The notes under the pieces were generated by a model. It did no database searches, had not been told where the DNA came from, and was given only the letters and a program-made list of their open reading frames with translations. A stretch of 20,203 bases of DNA from Catenibacterium mitsuoka_A (GTDB lineage Bacteria > Bacillota_I > Bacilli_A > Erysipelotrichales > Coprobacillaceae), in the NCBI RefSeq assembly GCF_964259225.1, contig NZ_CAXVKN010000043.1. One strand, 5' to 3'. This document shows, piece after piece, positions 1 to 7,252 of the stretch. Made by a program: the position numbers and the translations under genes. Position 1 is the stretch's first letter, and the number at the start of each line of letters is the position of its first letter.

Positions 1-14
1 CCTTTTTGTTTCAT
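1..14 (-). CDS. Start of an unidentified leftward gene (partial)
   Basis: Only the first codons are visible (Met-Lys-Gln-Lys), read leftward and running off the window. A strong ribosome site, AAAGGAGG, lies about 8 bases before the ATG at position 14. A second in-frame ATG at position 20 is only 2 bases from that site, so 14 is the better start. The upstream DNA is the inverted-repeat cluster at 63-176, so this gene's promoter region has probably been altered by a mobile-element end. Nothing can be said about its function. Confidence 0.5.
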
Positions 15-62
15 ATTCATAACCTCCTTTTCTAAGAACTACTTAAATAATAATATGAAAAT

Positions 63-128
63 GTTATGTAAAGTAGACAATAAAAAAACCTTTTATATAA
101 GGCAGTTAAAAGGTCTACTTTACATAAC
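63..128. repeat. 16-bp perfect inverted repeat with nested stem, probable mobile-element end
   Basis: GTTATGTAAAGTAGAC at 63-78 is the exact reverse complement of 113-128. Inside it, ACCTTTT (88-94) pairs with AAAAGGT (108-114). The core TTATGTAAAGT recurs at 151-161, and the opposite orientation reappears at 162-170. Several copies of one short motif in both orientations at the edge of a broken transposase suggest the multi-repeat end of an insertion sequence, possibly an IS21-like one. The family assignment is a guess. Confidence 0.6.
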
Positions 129-131
129 TAT

Positions 132-938
132 TTACTTCACATAAGATTCATTATGTAAAGTTTTACATAATGAATCAGTTATACAGACTGCATTTGGGAA
201 GACGTGTTTTGTGATGATTCTATATGTTTCCCACATGTCAAATGAGACATATTTAACCTTGTTGCGTTCCTCCTGTGGAATGAGCATGAAATAATTCAGC
301 AGGTCGTACTTGCGTCTGGACGGAAGTACATCCACAATCTTCTTGTCCAGGTAGTCTACAATCACACAGACATAATTACTGTCATGAGATTTGAAGGCGT
401 ACACTTCATCCAGAGCCAGGCATTCAGGAAGCTGTCTTCTGGAGATGTGAACATGCCTGTCAAAAATATTAATAACAGATGTAGCGGATATGCCATATCT
501 TCTAGCAACATCAGTAAAGGTTGCATTTGGAGACTTGAGATCTCTGAGAACATTGAATACAGTAGCAACAGAGAGTCTTCCTCCAAAAGTGAAGGGGTTA
601 TTTTCATAGAATGTCTTCTTGCAGTGAGGACACTGGTACCTTCTTGCATGATAGATGATATAGCAGTTGGTGGTGGTCATAACGGAATGAGTTATCTTCT
701 TATCCGTGTAGTCCTTCACCCTGCTTGTCGTATGTCCGCATACGGGGCACTGAACCCAGTCCTTATTAAGCGTGATATTAACGTACATTCCGTCCTTTCT
801 GTGGGTGATAGAGAAGTCCTTAACGTTCTCTCTTTCCAGGTTGAAAAACTTTAGCAGATCACTATCAGAAATGAGCGCATTAGGGGTATCGTTTTTAGCT
901 GCTTCTTTGTCAGATGGAGAATTATTACTAGTTTTCAT
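132..938 (-). pseudogene. ISL3-family transposase, C-terminally truncated
   Basis: The 268-residue product has the ISL3 layout: zinc-binding CPVC (64-67) and CPHC (103-106), a helix-turn-helix at about 140-160, and the start of the DDE catalytic domain with LALDEVY (Asp177) and VSFDMWETY (Asp234). Family members are usually above 400 residues and carry a final catalytic Glu. Here the protein ends about 13 residues after a VCITD segment, with a tail encoded by the palindrome at 145-176. The last third of the catalytic domain is therefore missing and the enzyme should be inactive. The start at 938 has AAAGGAG about 11 bases upstream. No matching terminal repeat of the original element is evident on the right, so this is a relic rather than a mobile copy. 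Confidence 0.85.
145..176. repeat. 32-bp near-continuous palindrome at transposase break point
   Basis: GATTCATTATGTAAA (145-159) and its exact reverse complement (162-176) are separated by only GT. The palindrome contains the same TTATGTAAA core as the repeat at 63-128. It coincides with the point where the transposase reading frame leaves the ISL3 family pattern, just after the Ile-Thr-Asp-Ser segment. I infer that it marks the junction where another element end entered the transposase gene. Confidence 0.6.
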
Positions 939-1006
939 GTATAATACAGCTCCTTTCGTATTTATAAGGAAAGAATATCAGCAAAAAGAGCTGGGTTATA
1001 TAAATA

Positions 1007-1429
1007 TCATGTGGTCAGTTGGACAAGATTAAAGTAATTGTTTCTAGTATTCAATTTACAGAAGAAAACATAGTCAAAGAAATAGGATAGATACTTTTCT
1101 TTAAGAAAAGCAACATGAGAAGATTCAAGAAAGTCTATATCAGCAATAACCTCAATGATTACGTTAAAAGAAGCAATGGAATAAGGAATCATATCTTCAA
1201 CAAGGACTGCATGAGTAGATCCGCATTCAGGACATCTAAGTCTTAATACTCTGACTTTGTGACTGCGCTTAAAGATATCGATATGTCGATAATAATAAGC
1301 ATGCACAAAAAGACCCTTAGAATCACATCCAGGGCATGTCAGTTCACTGAAGTTCAATAATTGAATAATTTTTTTATATTTATTTTCTGAGATATTCTTG
1401 ATTTTAGATGAAAGTTTTATTATTATCAT
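1007..1429 (-). CDS. DUF6431-type zinc-binding protein, transposon-associated
   Basis: From the ATG at 1429 the product is about 140 residues, with two zinc-knuckle pairs, CPGC (32-35) and CPEC (66-69). Between and after them lies the pattern HAYYYRHI...VRVLRLRCPECGSTHA, followed by an IPYS motif. I recognise this as the DUF6431 domain, seen in small proteins near insertion sequences; its function is unknown. The fold resembles the zinc-finger front of ISL3 transposases. Upstream in-frame starts exist (ATG 1456, TTG 1468), but both sit in or beside the hairpin at 1446-1485, and none has a clear ribosome site. The last codons overlap a 14-bp direct repeat (1019-1032), so the C-terminus may be altered. 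It may be a relic. Confidence 0.6.
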   Translation of the reverse strand: MIIIKLSSKIKNISENKYKKIIQLLNFSELTCPGCDSKGLFVHAYYYRHIDIFKRSHKVRVLRLRCPECGSTHAVLVEDMIPYSIASFNVIIEVIADIDFLESSHVAFLKEKYLSYFFDYVFFCKLNTRNNYFNLVQLTT

Positions 1430-1453
1430 AGTGTTCTTATTGGACAGGATAAA
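1019..1453. repeat. Imperfect 14-bp direct repeats bracketing the DUF6431 gene
   Basis: TTGGACAAGATTAA at 1019-1032 and TTGGACAGGATAAA at 1440-1453 match at 12 of 14 positions in the same orientation. They enclose nearly the whole DUF6431 reading frame. They could be the internal repeats of a small element or a chance match. The length is modest, so confidence is low. Confidence 0.35.
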
Positions 1454-1491
1454 CATTTCGGTGGCCAAACTTCGATGTTTATCCTTTTTTT
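1446..1491 (+). terminator. Hairpin plus T-run, possible transcription shield
   Basis: AGGATAAACAT (1446-1456) pairs perfectly with ATGTTTATCCT (1475-1485), with an 18-base loop, followed by a run of T's. It reads as a rightward intrinsic terminator. On the other strand it covers the alternative start codons of the DUF6431 gene and could block read-in translation, as known for some insertion sequences. That second role is inference. Confidence 0.55.
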
Positions 1492-1593
1492 CTTTCTATA
1501 GATTTATAAACCTCAAGAACATGATAAATGATTTTTGAAATAAACAAAATAGATAGCAGAAAACTGCCCCTAAAAAGTTTACAGTCTAAAAGC

Positions 1594-1623
1594 AAGGCCA
1601 GGAGATCACACCCCTGGCTTTTT
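1594..1623 (+). terminator. Intrinsic terminator-like hairpin
   Basis: GCCAGG (1597-1602) pairs with CCTGGC (1613-1618), extendable by one or two more pairs with a mismatch, followed by five T's. No rightward gene ends directly before it, so it may be a leftover of an erased gene. The stretch 1492-1808 otherwise contains only this hairpin and the next one; I see no credible gene there. Confidence 0.4.
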
Positions 1624-1700
1624 CAAAGCTTGAGTAAACCCCAAGTATACTTAGTTACTCGAAATCTAACGTTGCATTTTTTTCTCCTAATACAATTATT

Positions 1701-1733
1701 TATCTCCCAAAAATGGTATCGATTTGGGAGATA
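1701..1733. repeat. 11-bp perfect hairpin in gene-free stretch
   Basis: TATCTCCCAAA (1701-1711) and TTTGGGAGATA (1723-1733) are exact reverse complements around an 11-base loop. No T-run follows on either side, so it is not a standard terminator. It may be an operator or an RNA hairpin left from a mobile element. Confidence 0.35.
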
Positions 1734-1808
1734 ACCTTAATAATTATTAGACAACATGCAAAATAGTCCGACATATATGAATAGTTCAATGCGAAAGGAG
1801 TCTTTTTG

Positions 1809-2318
1809 TTAAGAGTAATATTTTTGATTTTTACTTTTTGGTTTATCAGGATACAAGAGTTTTAATTTTCCTTGATCAACGAGAGGTTGAATGTAATTCT
1901 TTGAGACATACTGAGTAGTTTTAAGACCTAAATAATCACTTATTTCTTGTCTTGTTCTTGGAGTTTTACAAAAAGTGATTAAATCAGTGTTATCTTCGCT
2001 GTTATTTATAGAATTTTCTGTCTTGTTGAATAAAGTGACCACAAACTCGTTTCTCTTATTTTCGAATAAAGGTTCTGGTAAACCGTATTCTTTCATTTCT
2101 CTACGAATAGTAGGAATACCGGAATATCTATTTTCTGCCTTAAGTAAAAATTCAGACATCGTTGCAAGTGCAGGGTTTCTTAAATCAGGTCTTGCTTTTC
2201 CTAAATCATCAACTGTCATTCTTCCATAAAGACTGCCTGGGCTATGAATTTCTAGACGATTAGTGAAGAAAGATATCTGGATAGTAGTTCCTTCAGTATG
2301 AACACTGTAATCACGATG
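1809..2318 (-). pseudogene. C-terminal remnant of an AlbA_2/RecG-like ATP-binding regulator
   Basis: The open frame runs leftward from 2318. It starts in the middle of a known pattern, HRDYSVHTEG...RLEIHSPGSLYGR, then continues through a conserved NPALATMSEFLLKAE-type segment and ends in a winged-helix region (about the last 60 residues). This is the C-terminal half of the COG2865-type proteins (Schlafen-like AlbA_2 domain, ATP-binding domain and HTH). An in-frame TAA at 2319-2321 falls exactly where the family has the residues before HRDYS, and the DNA beyond does not continue the family. The first ATG, at 2219, lies inside the conserved block, so a protein starting there would lack half the ATP-binding domain. 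Truncated relic; the original role is unknown. Confidence 0.75.
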
Positions 2319-2561
2319 TTATGAGATGTTGGATGAACGTTTCCTTCCCTTTCCTTTTTTTACACATAATAACATAAAAAGGCGTTACAAATAATGTGAA
2401 TAGAAACAGTTCATATTATCTGAAATGTCTTTTTCATTTGATTTGAAGAATTATGTGCCTTTCAGCAGTAAATAAAGTGACGCTTAACAGCCAAATTGTT
2501 ATCAGACGGCATGGGAATTGCACATTTGATATTCCCCTGCTCTGTGCGTATATTGAAAGAA

Positions 2562-2611
2562 AAACAGGTGGAAGATTATGCCGTCACAAAAGGCACGTTT
2601 TCCACCTGTTT
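2562..2611. repeat. 12-bp perfect inverted repeat in 2325-2768 gene-free stretch
   Basis: AAACAGGTGGAA (2562-2573) and TTCCACCTGTTT (2600-2611) are exact reverse complements with a 26-base loop. The surrounding stretch, 2325-2768, has no gene I can support: reading frames there have no family pattern and no ribosome site. A second, weaker GC-rich hairpin lies at 2701-2720. The base composition here is richer than the right-hand operons, which fits foreign DNA brought in with the AbiE pair. Confidence 0.45.
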
Positions 2612-2768
2612 ATTAATTTAATTTGCGGTTTTATTAGATTTTATTATGGGAAGAGTTTGCGGTTTAACACTCAAGAAAATCAAAGTGATTTGACACGAGT
2701 GGCTCGGAACAATCCGGGCCGCTTATGTATATGAATTTGTAATATGGACACACTAGTATTTGAAAAAG

Positions 2769-2819
2769 CATTTACATTCTTACTTCAACTTGATATAATT
2801 TGTAGCAGGAATGTAAATG
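2769..2819. promoter_or_regulatory. Inverted-repeat operator framing the abiE promoter
   Basis: CATTTACATTC (2769-2779) and GAATGTAAATG (2809-2819) are exact reverse complements. The left arm covers the -35 element and the right arm lies after the -10, just before the abiEi ribosome site. AbiEi proteins are known to repress their own operon by binding inverted repeats at the promoter, so this is the probable autoregulation site. Confidence 0.75.
2771..2799 (+). promoter_or_regulatory. Promoter of the abiE operon
   Basis: TTTACA (2771-2776) and TATAAT (2794-2799) are separated by 17 bp, a near-consensus housekeeping promoter about 40 bases before the abiEi start. Confidence 0.75.
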
Positions 2820-2840
2820 TTATTGTGAGGAGGTGTGTCT

Positions 2841-3437
2841 ATGAATCGGATTTGGGCGAAGATAAGTGAGTTGGCCGAAGCAAACAATGGATTTTTTAGG
2901 ACTGCACAGGTTGAAAAAATAGGAATCAGTAGACCTATGCTACGTAAGTATACGGATGCTGGTAAGCTGGAACAGGTACGCAAGGGACTATATGTGATTA
3001 CAGAGAGCATCCCAGATGAGTTTGCGTTACTCCAAGAACAGTGTCGGGCAGCCATATTTTCTTATGGCACAGCGTTGTATTTGTGGGGACTATCAGATCG
3101 AACACCCCATTTATATGATATTACGGTTCCCAGGGGGCAGAATATTACTATCTTGAAACGTGATAATCCTAACTTGAGGAGCCACTATTTACCAAGAGAT
3201 TTATATGAGATTGGAATTACACAAACGCATTCACCGCAAGGCGCGGAAGTGAGTTTATATGATAGAGAACGGTGCATTTGCGATTTGATTCGCGACAAAG
3301 AGCAAATGGATATGCAACTATATACACAGGCAATTAAAGGCTACTTCAGGACCAAACCCAATAGACGAAAATTATTAAAATACGGAAAGTTATTTGGGAT
3401 AGAAGATAAGATCAGAACCTATATGGAGGTGTTGTAA
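2841..3437 (+). CDS. abiEi: AbiEi antitoxin, type IV toxin-antitoxin system
   Basis: The 198-residue protein has an N-terminal winged helix-turn-helix (about 16-50, NGFFRTAQVEKIGISRPML) followed by the AbiEi body, including ALYLWGLSDRTP (79-89) and DRERCICDLIRDK (141-153). It should repress the operon by DNA binding and, separately, counter the toxin AbiEii; type IV antitoxins do not form a tight complex with their toxin. The ATG at 2841 is 7 bases after GAGGAGG; an in-frame GTG at 2835 almost touches that site and is unlikely to be used. The gene ends in TAATG, sharing one base with the toxin gene, so the two are translationally coupled. Codon use looks less AT-biased than in the sugar operons, consistent with transfer. 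Length fits the family. Confidence 0.9.
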   Translation: MNRIWAKISELAEANNGFFRTAQVEKIGISRPMLRKYTDAGKLEQVRKGLYVITESIPDEFALLQEQCRAAIFSYGTALYLWGLSDRTPHLYDITVPRGQNITILKRDNPNLRSHYLPRDLYEIGITQTHSPQGAEVSLYDRERCICDLIRDKEQMDMQLYTQAIKGYFRTKPNRRKLLKYGKLFGIEDKIRTYMEVL

Positions 3438-4276
3438 TGAAAACACCAAAGCAACTAAAGGGAACTATTCGAAGTATAGCAGCAAAAAGGAATCTTCGTG
3501 CGCAAGAAGTGCTGCAAATGTTCTTGTTTGAGCGTATTTTAGAGCGTTTGGCAAATTCGAACTACCAAAAGAACTTTATTCTCAAGGGTGGCCTGCTTAT
3601 TTCTTCAATGATTGGTATCAGCGAGCGTACTACGATGGATATGGATACTACGGTTCGAGGCATCCAAATGGAAGAAGATGATATTGTCAGGATTGTTAAA
3701 GAAATTCTGATAGTAGATGTAAATGATGGTATTGTTTTTGAATATGAGAGCATTGAGCCTATCCGTGAGGAAGATGCTTATAACAACTTCCGATTGCACT
3801 TGCGTGCAAAATACGGCAAAATTGACACTCCAATGAAGATAGATGTAACAACTGGTGATGCAATTACTCCGGCTGCAGTACAATATAATTTCCCAATGCT
3901 GTTTGAGGATAAGACTGTACCAGTAATGGCTTATACTCTCGAAACGGTGTTAGCTGAAAAATATGAAACGATTATTCGACGTAATATCAGCACCACACGA
4001 GCAAGAGATTTTTATGATTTCCATACATTGTATCGTAGCCGGAAATCTGAAGTTCGTATTGAGATTTTTAGAGCCGCAGTATTACATACAGCGCAAAAGC
4101 GTGATTCCGTTGAGGACATCAAAGATTGGAAAGATATTTTGAAGGATTTACGCGAGGAGCCTCAGATGTATTTACTATGGGATAACTATGTTGCTGAAAA
4201 TAAATATATCGGGGACTTAGAATTTCATGTGATTCTCGATACATTGGAAGAAGTCGCGGAGTCGTTGGATTTTTAA
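3437..4276 (+). CDS. abiEii: AbiEii toxin, nucleotidyltransferase
   Basis: The 279-residue protein belongs to the DNA polymerase beta-like nucleotidyltransferases of type IV toxin-antitoxin systems. Motif I is visible as KGG (50-52) followed by RTTMDMD, giving the metal-binding pair Asp68/Asp70. A further acidic residue is in MKIDVTTGD (Asp136). Motif III is LETVLAEKYETI (Lys175), and motif IV is ARDFYDFHTL (Asp191, Asp194). All four blocks are intact, so the toxin looks active. Studied AbiEii proteins bind GTP, and related toxins such as MenT modify tRNA 3' ends; the target of this one cannot be read from sequence. The pair acts in abortive phage defence and element maintenance. No terminator follows the stop codon. 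Confidence 0.9.
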   Translation: MKTPKQLKGTIRSIAAKRNLRAQEVLQMFLFERILERLANSNYQKNFILKGGLLISSMIGISERTTMDMDTTVRGIQMEEDDIVRIVKEILIVDVNDGIVFEYESIEPIREEDAYNNFRLHLRAKYGKIDTPMKIDVTTGDAITPAAVQYNFPMLFEDKTVPVMAYTLETVLAEKYETIIRRNISTTRARDFYDFHTLYRSRKSEVRIEIFRAAVLHTAQKRDSVEDIKDWKDILKDLREEPQMYLLWDNYVAENKYIGDLEFHVILDTLEEVAESLDF

Positions 4277-5062
4277 GTGGGTGAATGTGATTCTACAAAA
4301 GTTACTTTTGAGAGAGAAAAGAAAGTAAGATATATAATTGATGAGAGTGAAATAGAATTCTTAAATAATAAATTCAATTATGGTTTAAAGTCATATTTAG
4401 TTCTACCACAGAAATTATCAAAGAATATCTATTTGTATAAAGATGGGGTATTAAAGCATTATGAAGGTGCTTTTCCATATGAAGGTATATATAAGTTAAA
4501 TGAATCAGAAGAATTTTAGGAAGACAAAGTTGAGTTTGAAAATTCTTTTGGCTATATGACAAAACACTTGTTAACAACATTAACTGATTCAGAAAAGAGA
4601 CGTCAGTATTTTAATATGATTAAAGCTGATAAGAAGTTAAGTAAGAAAATTATTGCGAGTGTAGTAGCTGTTGTTACAGTAATTGCTTTAGCTTGTGTTA
4701 CAGTACCAAAGATTAATGAGTATAATCTGCATAAATATGATGGTATGTGGCTATTGAATAATGACATAAAAAAAGGTTTTGTTAAGATTGAAGGAAAAGA
4801 TGGGAAGTATGTTAAGGATTTTATTGCTAAGAATGACGATGGTACTTGGTACGATGATCTTTATGCTGGTAAAAGAGATGGTGATACAATAACTTATACA
4901 TTCCATGCAAAATTGTCTTATCACTATTATGATAAAGATTTATATACTGATGATGATTATGATGTAGAAGATAATTATGAGCGTGTTGTTTCACTTAAGA
5001 TGGTAAGCAAAGACAAGATTTCAATTGATGACAAATATGTTTTCGTTAAACTAAAAGAGTAA
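4277..5062 (+). pseudogene. Broken single-pass membrane protein gene, split by an in-frame TAG
   Basis: Two open segments, 4277-4516 and 4520-5062, are in the same frame and separated by a single TAG (4517-4519). The acidic run ESEEF continues after the stop as EDKVEFENSF, so they were very likely one protein of roughly 260 residues. The second part has a hydrophobic segment (IIASVVAVVTVIALACVTV) after a basic KADKKLSKK stretch, then an extracellular beta-rich domain (DGMWLLNNDIKKGFVKIEG...). That layout is common in uncharacterised gut Firmicutes surface proteins. The first part starts directly after the abiEii stop codon, in the same frame, with no ribosome site, so its true N-terminus seems lost. 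Translation could still begin at ATG 4556 or ATG 4616, but neither has a good ribosome site. Function unknown. Confidence 0.6.
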
Positions 5063-5079
5063 TTATGATATTAAACCTG

Positions 5080-5115
5080 AAAACAGGAAGGACTGAATAA
5101 TCCTTCCTGTTTTTA
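5080..5115. terminator. Strong intrinsic terminator between convergent genes
   Basis: AAAACAGGAAGGA (5080-5092) pairs perfectly with TCCTTCCTGTTTT (5101-5113) around an 8-base loop, followed by T's. It ends rightward transcription from the membrane-protein gene. Its reverse is also T-rich, so it can serve the leftward regulator gene too. Confidence 0.85.
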
Positions 5116-5135
5116 TATGTAATCAATTGTATGAT

Positions 5136-7055
5136 TTATTGTATGTGTTGTATAAGTGTTTTAATAAACTGGTCATATGATTTAGAACACATAACTTCAC
5201 GCTGAAATTTAGTGTTATTAACGAGTTCAATAAATACATCATATAAGTGTTCCATGTTAAGACTATCTCCGTTCTTGATTGCTAGAAGGAATACGATTCT
5301 AACAGTTTCATTACCATTCCACTTAAGTGGTTCATCTAATATTGCAACAGCAACTTTTGTCTGTTTTGCAAAGACGTTTAATGGATGTGGTAATGCAAAT
5401 ACATCATTCATATTTGTATTAGAGAGTTCTTCACGTTTATAGACAGAATCAAGATAATCATCACCAATAATATCTTCATTAAGTAAAAGATTACTGAGTT
5501 CTTCTAATAATTCATTTTTTGAGTTCACTTTTTTCTTGTGAACAAATAAAGAAGAGTCAAAGAACTTTTTGATTTTCTCATATTTACTTTGGTCTATAGA
5601 TGTAATTAAACGAGACACCATTTCAATATCCTGTTGGTTAAGAGAGAAATCTACAGTAATTGTTGGAACGTAAGATTGCTCTAGAGGAATAGTTGAAATA
5701 ACACAATCTATCTCTTTGAAATCATTCTCCGTATAACTTAGATATTCGATAAGAGACAATCTTTTAACAACAGTAAGTTTGTTTGCAAAGACATTATGTA
5801 ATCTGGCCTCCAACATACGTGCTGTTGCTTGTCCTGAACCACACACAAGATAAACGGATTTTTTCTTAATGGAGCCAGAGAAGCATCTTTCTATAGCTGC
5901 ACCGATATGTAAAGCGATATATCCTATGTCATCTTCAGGGAAAGTAACAATATTAGAAGATTGACTAAGGATAGTCTTTGATATTTCAAATGGTAGAGGG
6001 TAGTTTGTTTTAATGGTATTTAATAAAGGATTTTTATTCTCTAAATGAAGTTCCATCATTGATATTGAAGTACGGAAATGATAGAAAAGATCAGATCTTA
6101 GTATTTTGTCATCCCTTAAGTCAAAATTATATCCTTTGTAGATGCCTTCTAAGAAAGAATCAATAAGATTATGTATAGATTGATCATCTATAGAATTATT
6201 GTTGTACTTAATATTCGAAATAAAATGAAGTGAAATGTATTGTTTTTCACCACGGGTAATTGTTATGTCATAATAATCACTTAATGAGTCACATATTTCA
6301 TTCATAATTTCCTTTATGTTATTAGGAATTTCTGTGTTATTCATAACACTAATGTAGTCATCATTAAGGATTCTGGAAATCATTAATGCAAAATAAACAG
6401 TAAGATTCTTTAATTTATAATCGTCTGTTTGGATTTTATGTTTATTGAAAACGTTAATTAATAAAGAAACAATGTAATTTACTTCCACATCATTGTAGAA
6501 AATCTTTTCTCCCTTAGAAAATGTAGAAACAGTAGAATATTCATTTAAAGGACGAGTCTCATTTACAATACAATCTCGTTTATCAGATTCATTCCCAATT
6601 ATTTTTATTCCAACCCCAGGTCTTACAATGTACTCAAGATTATAGTGTGGTAGACTTTTCTTAATTATTTTTATGTAATTGGAAAATGTATTTTTTGAAA
6701 CATAAACTAAGTCTGCAAGATCATCAGTTGAAATATAATCGTGTGAATAAAGAAGTTTGTTCAATATGAAACGTATTCTATCTTCACTGGAATCAAGATC
6801 AATAAAGTCAGATTCTTTAGATGTTATGCTATCTAGAAATGAATTGAACGTATCTTCATCTTCAATTTCCAAATAATAACCAACTTTCCTTTTCAGCTGG
6901 ACGCTTGCTCCCTGTAATTCATTGTTTAAATTATTGACATCGGTACGAATTGTGCGCTCTGATACTTTGAATAAATCTGCTAGCTTTGCAGCAGTAGTGT
7001 AATCATTACTACGTATATAGTTAAAAATATCTTCAATTCTTTTGTAATTAAACAT
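5136..7055 (-). CDS. PRD-type transcriptional activator with EIIB and EIIA domains, for the mannoside PTS locus
   Basis: The 639-residue protein has, in order: a DeoR-like helix-turn-helix (6-45), a second HTH (about 95-135), PRD1 (about 190-290), PRD2 (295-395), a galactitol-type EIIB-like domain with VCGSGQAT (Cys405), and an EIIA type 2 domain with FALPHPLN (His557). This is the MtlR/LicR/ManR class, controlled by phosphorylation from the PTS. PRD2 keeps both histidines (His326, His383) and PRD1 keeps His277, but the first PRD1 histidine position reads Tyr (YFALMISRI, Tyr221). The start at 7055 follows AAAGGAGG at good spacing; 25 extra upstream codons have no such site. It is divergent from the EIIA-EIIB-EIIC-GH38 genes, which it should activate when their substrate is present. 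Confidence 0.9.
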   Translation of the reverse strand: MFNYKRIEDIFNYIRSNDYTTAAKLADLFKVSERTIRTDVNNLNNELQGASVQLKRKVGYYLEIEDEDTFNSFLDSITSKESDFIDLDSSEDRIRFILNKLLYSHDYISTDDLADLVYVSKNTFSNYIKIIKKSLPHYNLEYIVRPGVGIKIIGNESDKRDCIVNETRPLNEYSTVSTFSKGEKIFYNDVEVNYIVSLLINVFNKHKIQTDDYKLKNLTVYFALMISRILNDDYISVMNNTEIPNNIKEIMNEICDSLSDYYDITITRGEKQYISLHFISNIKYNNNSIDDQSIHNLIDSFLEGIYKGYNFDLRDDKILRSDLFYHFRTSISMMELHLENKNPLLNTIKTNYPLPFEISKTILSQSSNIVTFPEDDIGYIALHIGAAIERCFSGSIKKKSVYLVCGSGQATARMLEARLHNVFANKLTVVKRLSLIEYLSYTENDFKEIDCVISTIPLEQSYVPTITVDFSLNQQDIEMVSRLITSIDQSKYEKIKKFFDSSLFVHKKKVNSKNELLEELSNLLLNEDIIGDDYLDSVYKREELSNTNMNDVFALPHPLNVFAKQTKVAVAILDEPLKWNGNETVRIVFLLAIKNGDSLNMEHLYDVFIELVNNTKFQREVMCSKSYDQFIKTLIQHIQ

Positions 7056-7086
7056 GGTTATCCTCCTTTCTCTATCTTTATTATTA

Positions 7087-7114
7087 ATATTAGCGACTTT
7101 TAAAAAATTGACAA
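7087..7114 (-). promoter_or_regulatory. Promoter of the leftward PRD regulator
   Basis: Read leftward, TTGTCA (7114-7109) and TAATAT (7092-7087) are separated by 16 bp. The box at 7123-7144 sits 8 bp upstream of this -35. Confidence 0.55.
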
Positions 7115-7122
7115 CCAAAACC

Positions 7123-7144
7123 ATTTCCACTTAAAAGTGGAAGC
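7123..7144. promoter_or_regulatory. Activator box 1 (leftward regulator promoter)
   Basis: The 22-bp site fits RYTTCC-N10-GGAART: ATTTCC (7123-7128) and GGAAGC (7139-7144), with a core palindrome TTCCACTTAAAAGTGGAA at 7125-7142. It lies 8 bp upstream of the leftward -35. I infer it is bound by the PRD regulator for autoregulation. Confidence 0.6.
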
Positions 7145-7165
7145 GTTTAACATAGAAACACTTAC

Positions 7166-7187
7166 ATTTCCTTTTGGAAGTGGAAAT
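7166..7187. promoter_or_regulatory. Activator box 2 (PTS/mannosidase promoter)
   Basis: ATTTCC (7166-7171) and GGAAAT (7182-7187) are exact inverted arms around 10 bases, ending 8 bp before the rightward -35. The centre lies 43 bp from that of box 1, about four helical turns, so the two may be bound on the same face of the DNA. Confidence 0.65.
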
Positions 7188-7195
7188 TGCATGAA

Positions 7196-7224
7196 TTGAG
7201 AAATGGAAGAAGATTATTTATACT
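7196..7224 (+). promoter_or_regulatory. Promoter of the EIIA-EIIB-EIIC-GH38 operon
   Basis: TTGAGA (7196-7201) and TATACT (7219-7224) are separated by 17 bp. The EIIA start is 28 bases further on, with AGAGGTGA as ribosome site. Confidence 0.65.
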
Positions 7225-7252
7225 AGGTATTGTCGAAGAGAGGTGAACAGCA

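Noticed and set aside
384..854. Rightward open frames across the transposase gene
   Set aside because: They lie opposite the ISL3 transposase, whose zinc and catalytic motifs make the leftward frame the real one.
1528..1734. A 68-codon rightward open frame
   Set aside because: It runs through the two hairpins at 1594-1623 and 1701-1733, has no ribosome site and no recognisable motif.
2453..2734. A 93-codon rightward open frame in the gene-free stretch
   Set aside because: It has no ribosome site, no family pattern, and spans the 12-bp hairpin; it looks like chance coding.
1..5130. CRISPR array among the short repeats on the left
   Set aside because: The repeats are palindromic and clustered, with no regular unit of repeat and spacer.
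7138..7152. Possible catabolite-response (cre) site overlapping activator box 1
   Set aside because: TGGAAGCGTTTAACA resembles the cre consensus only with one extra base in the second half; it is kept as a weak possibility, not a feature.
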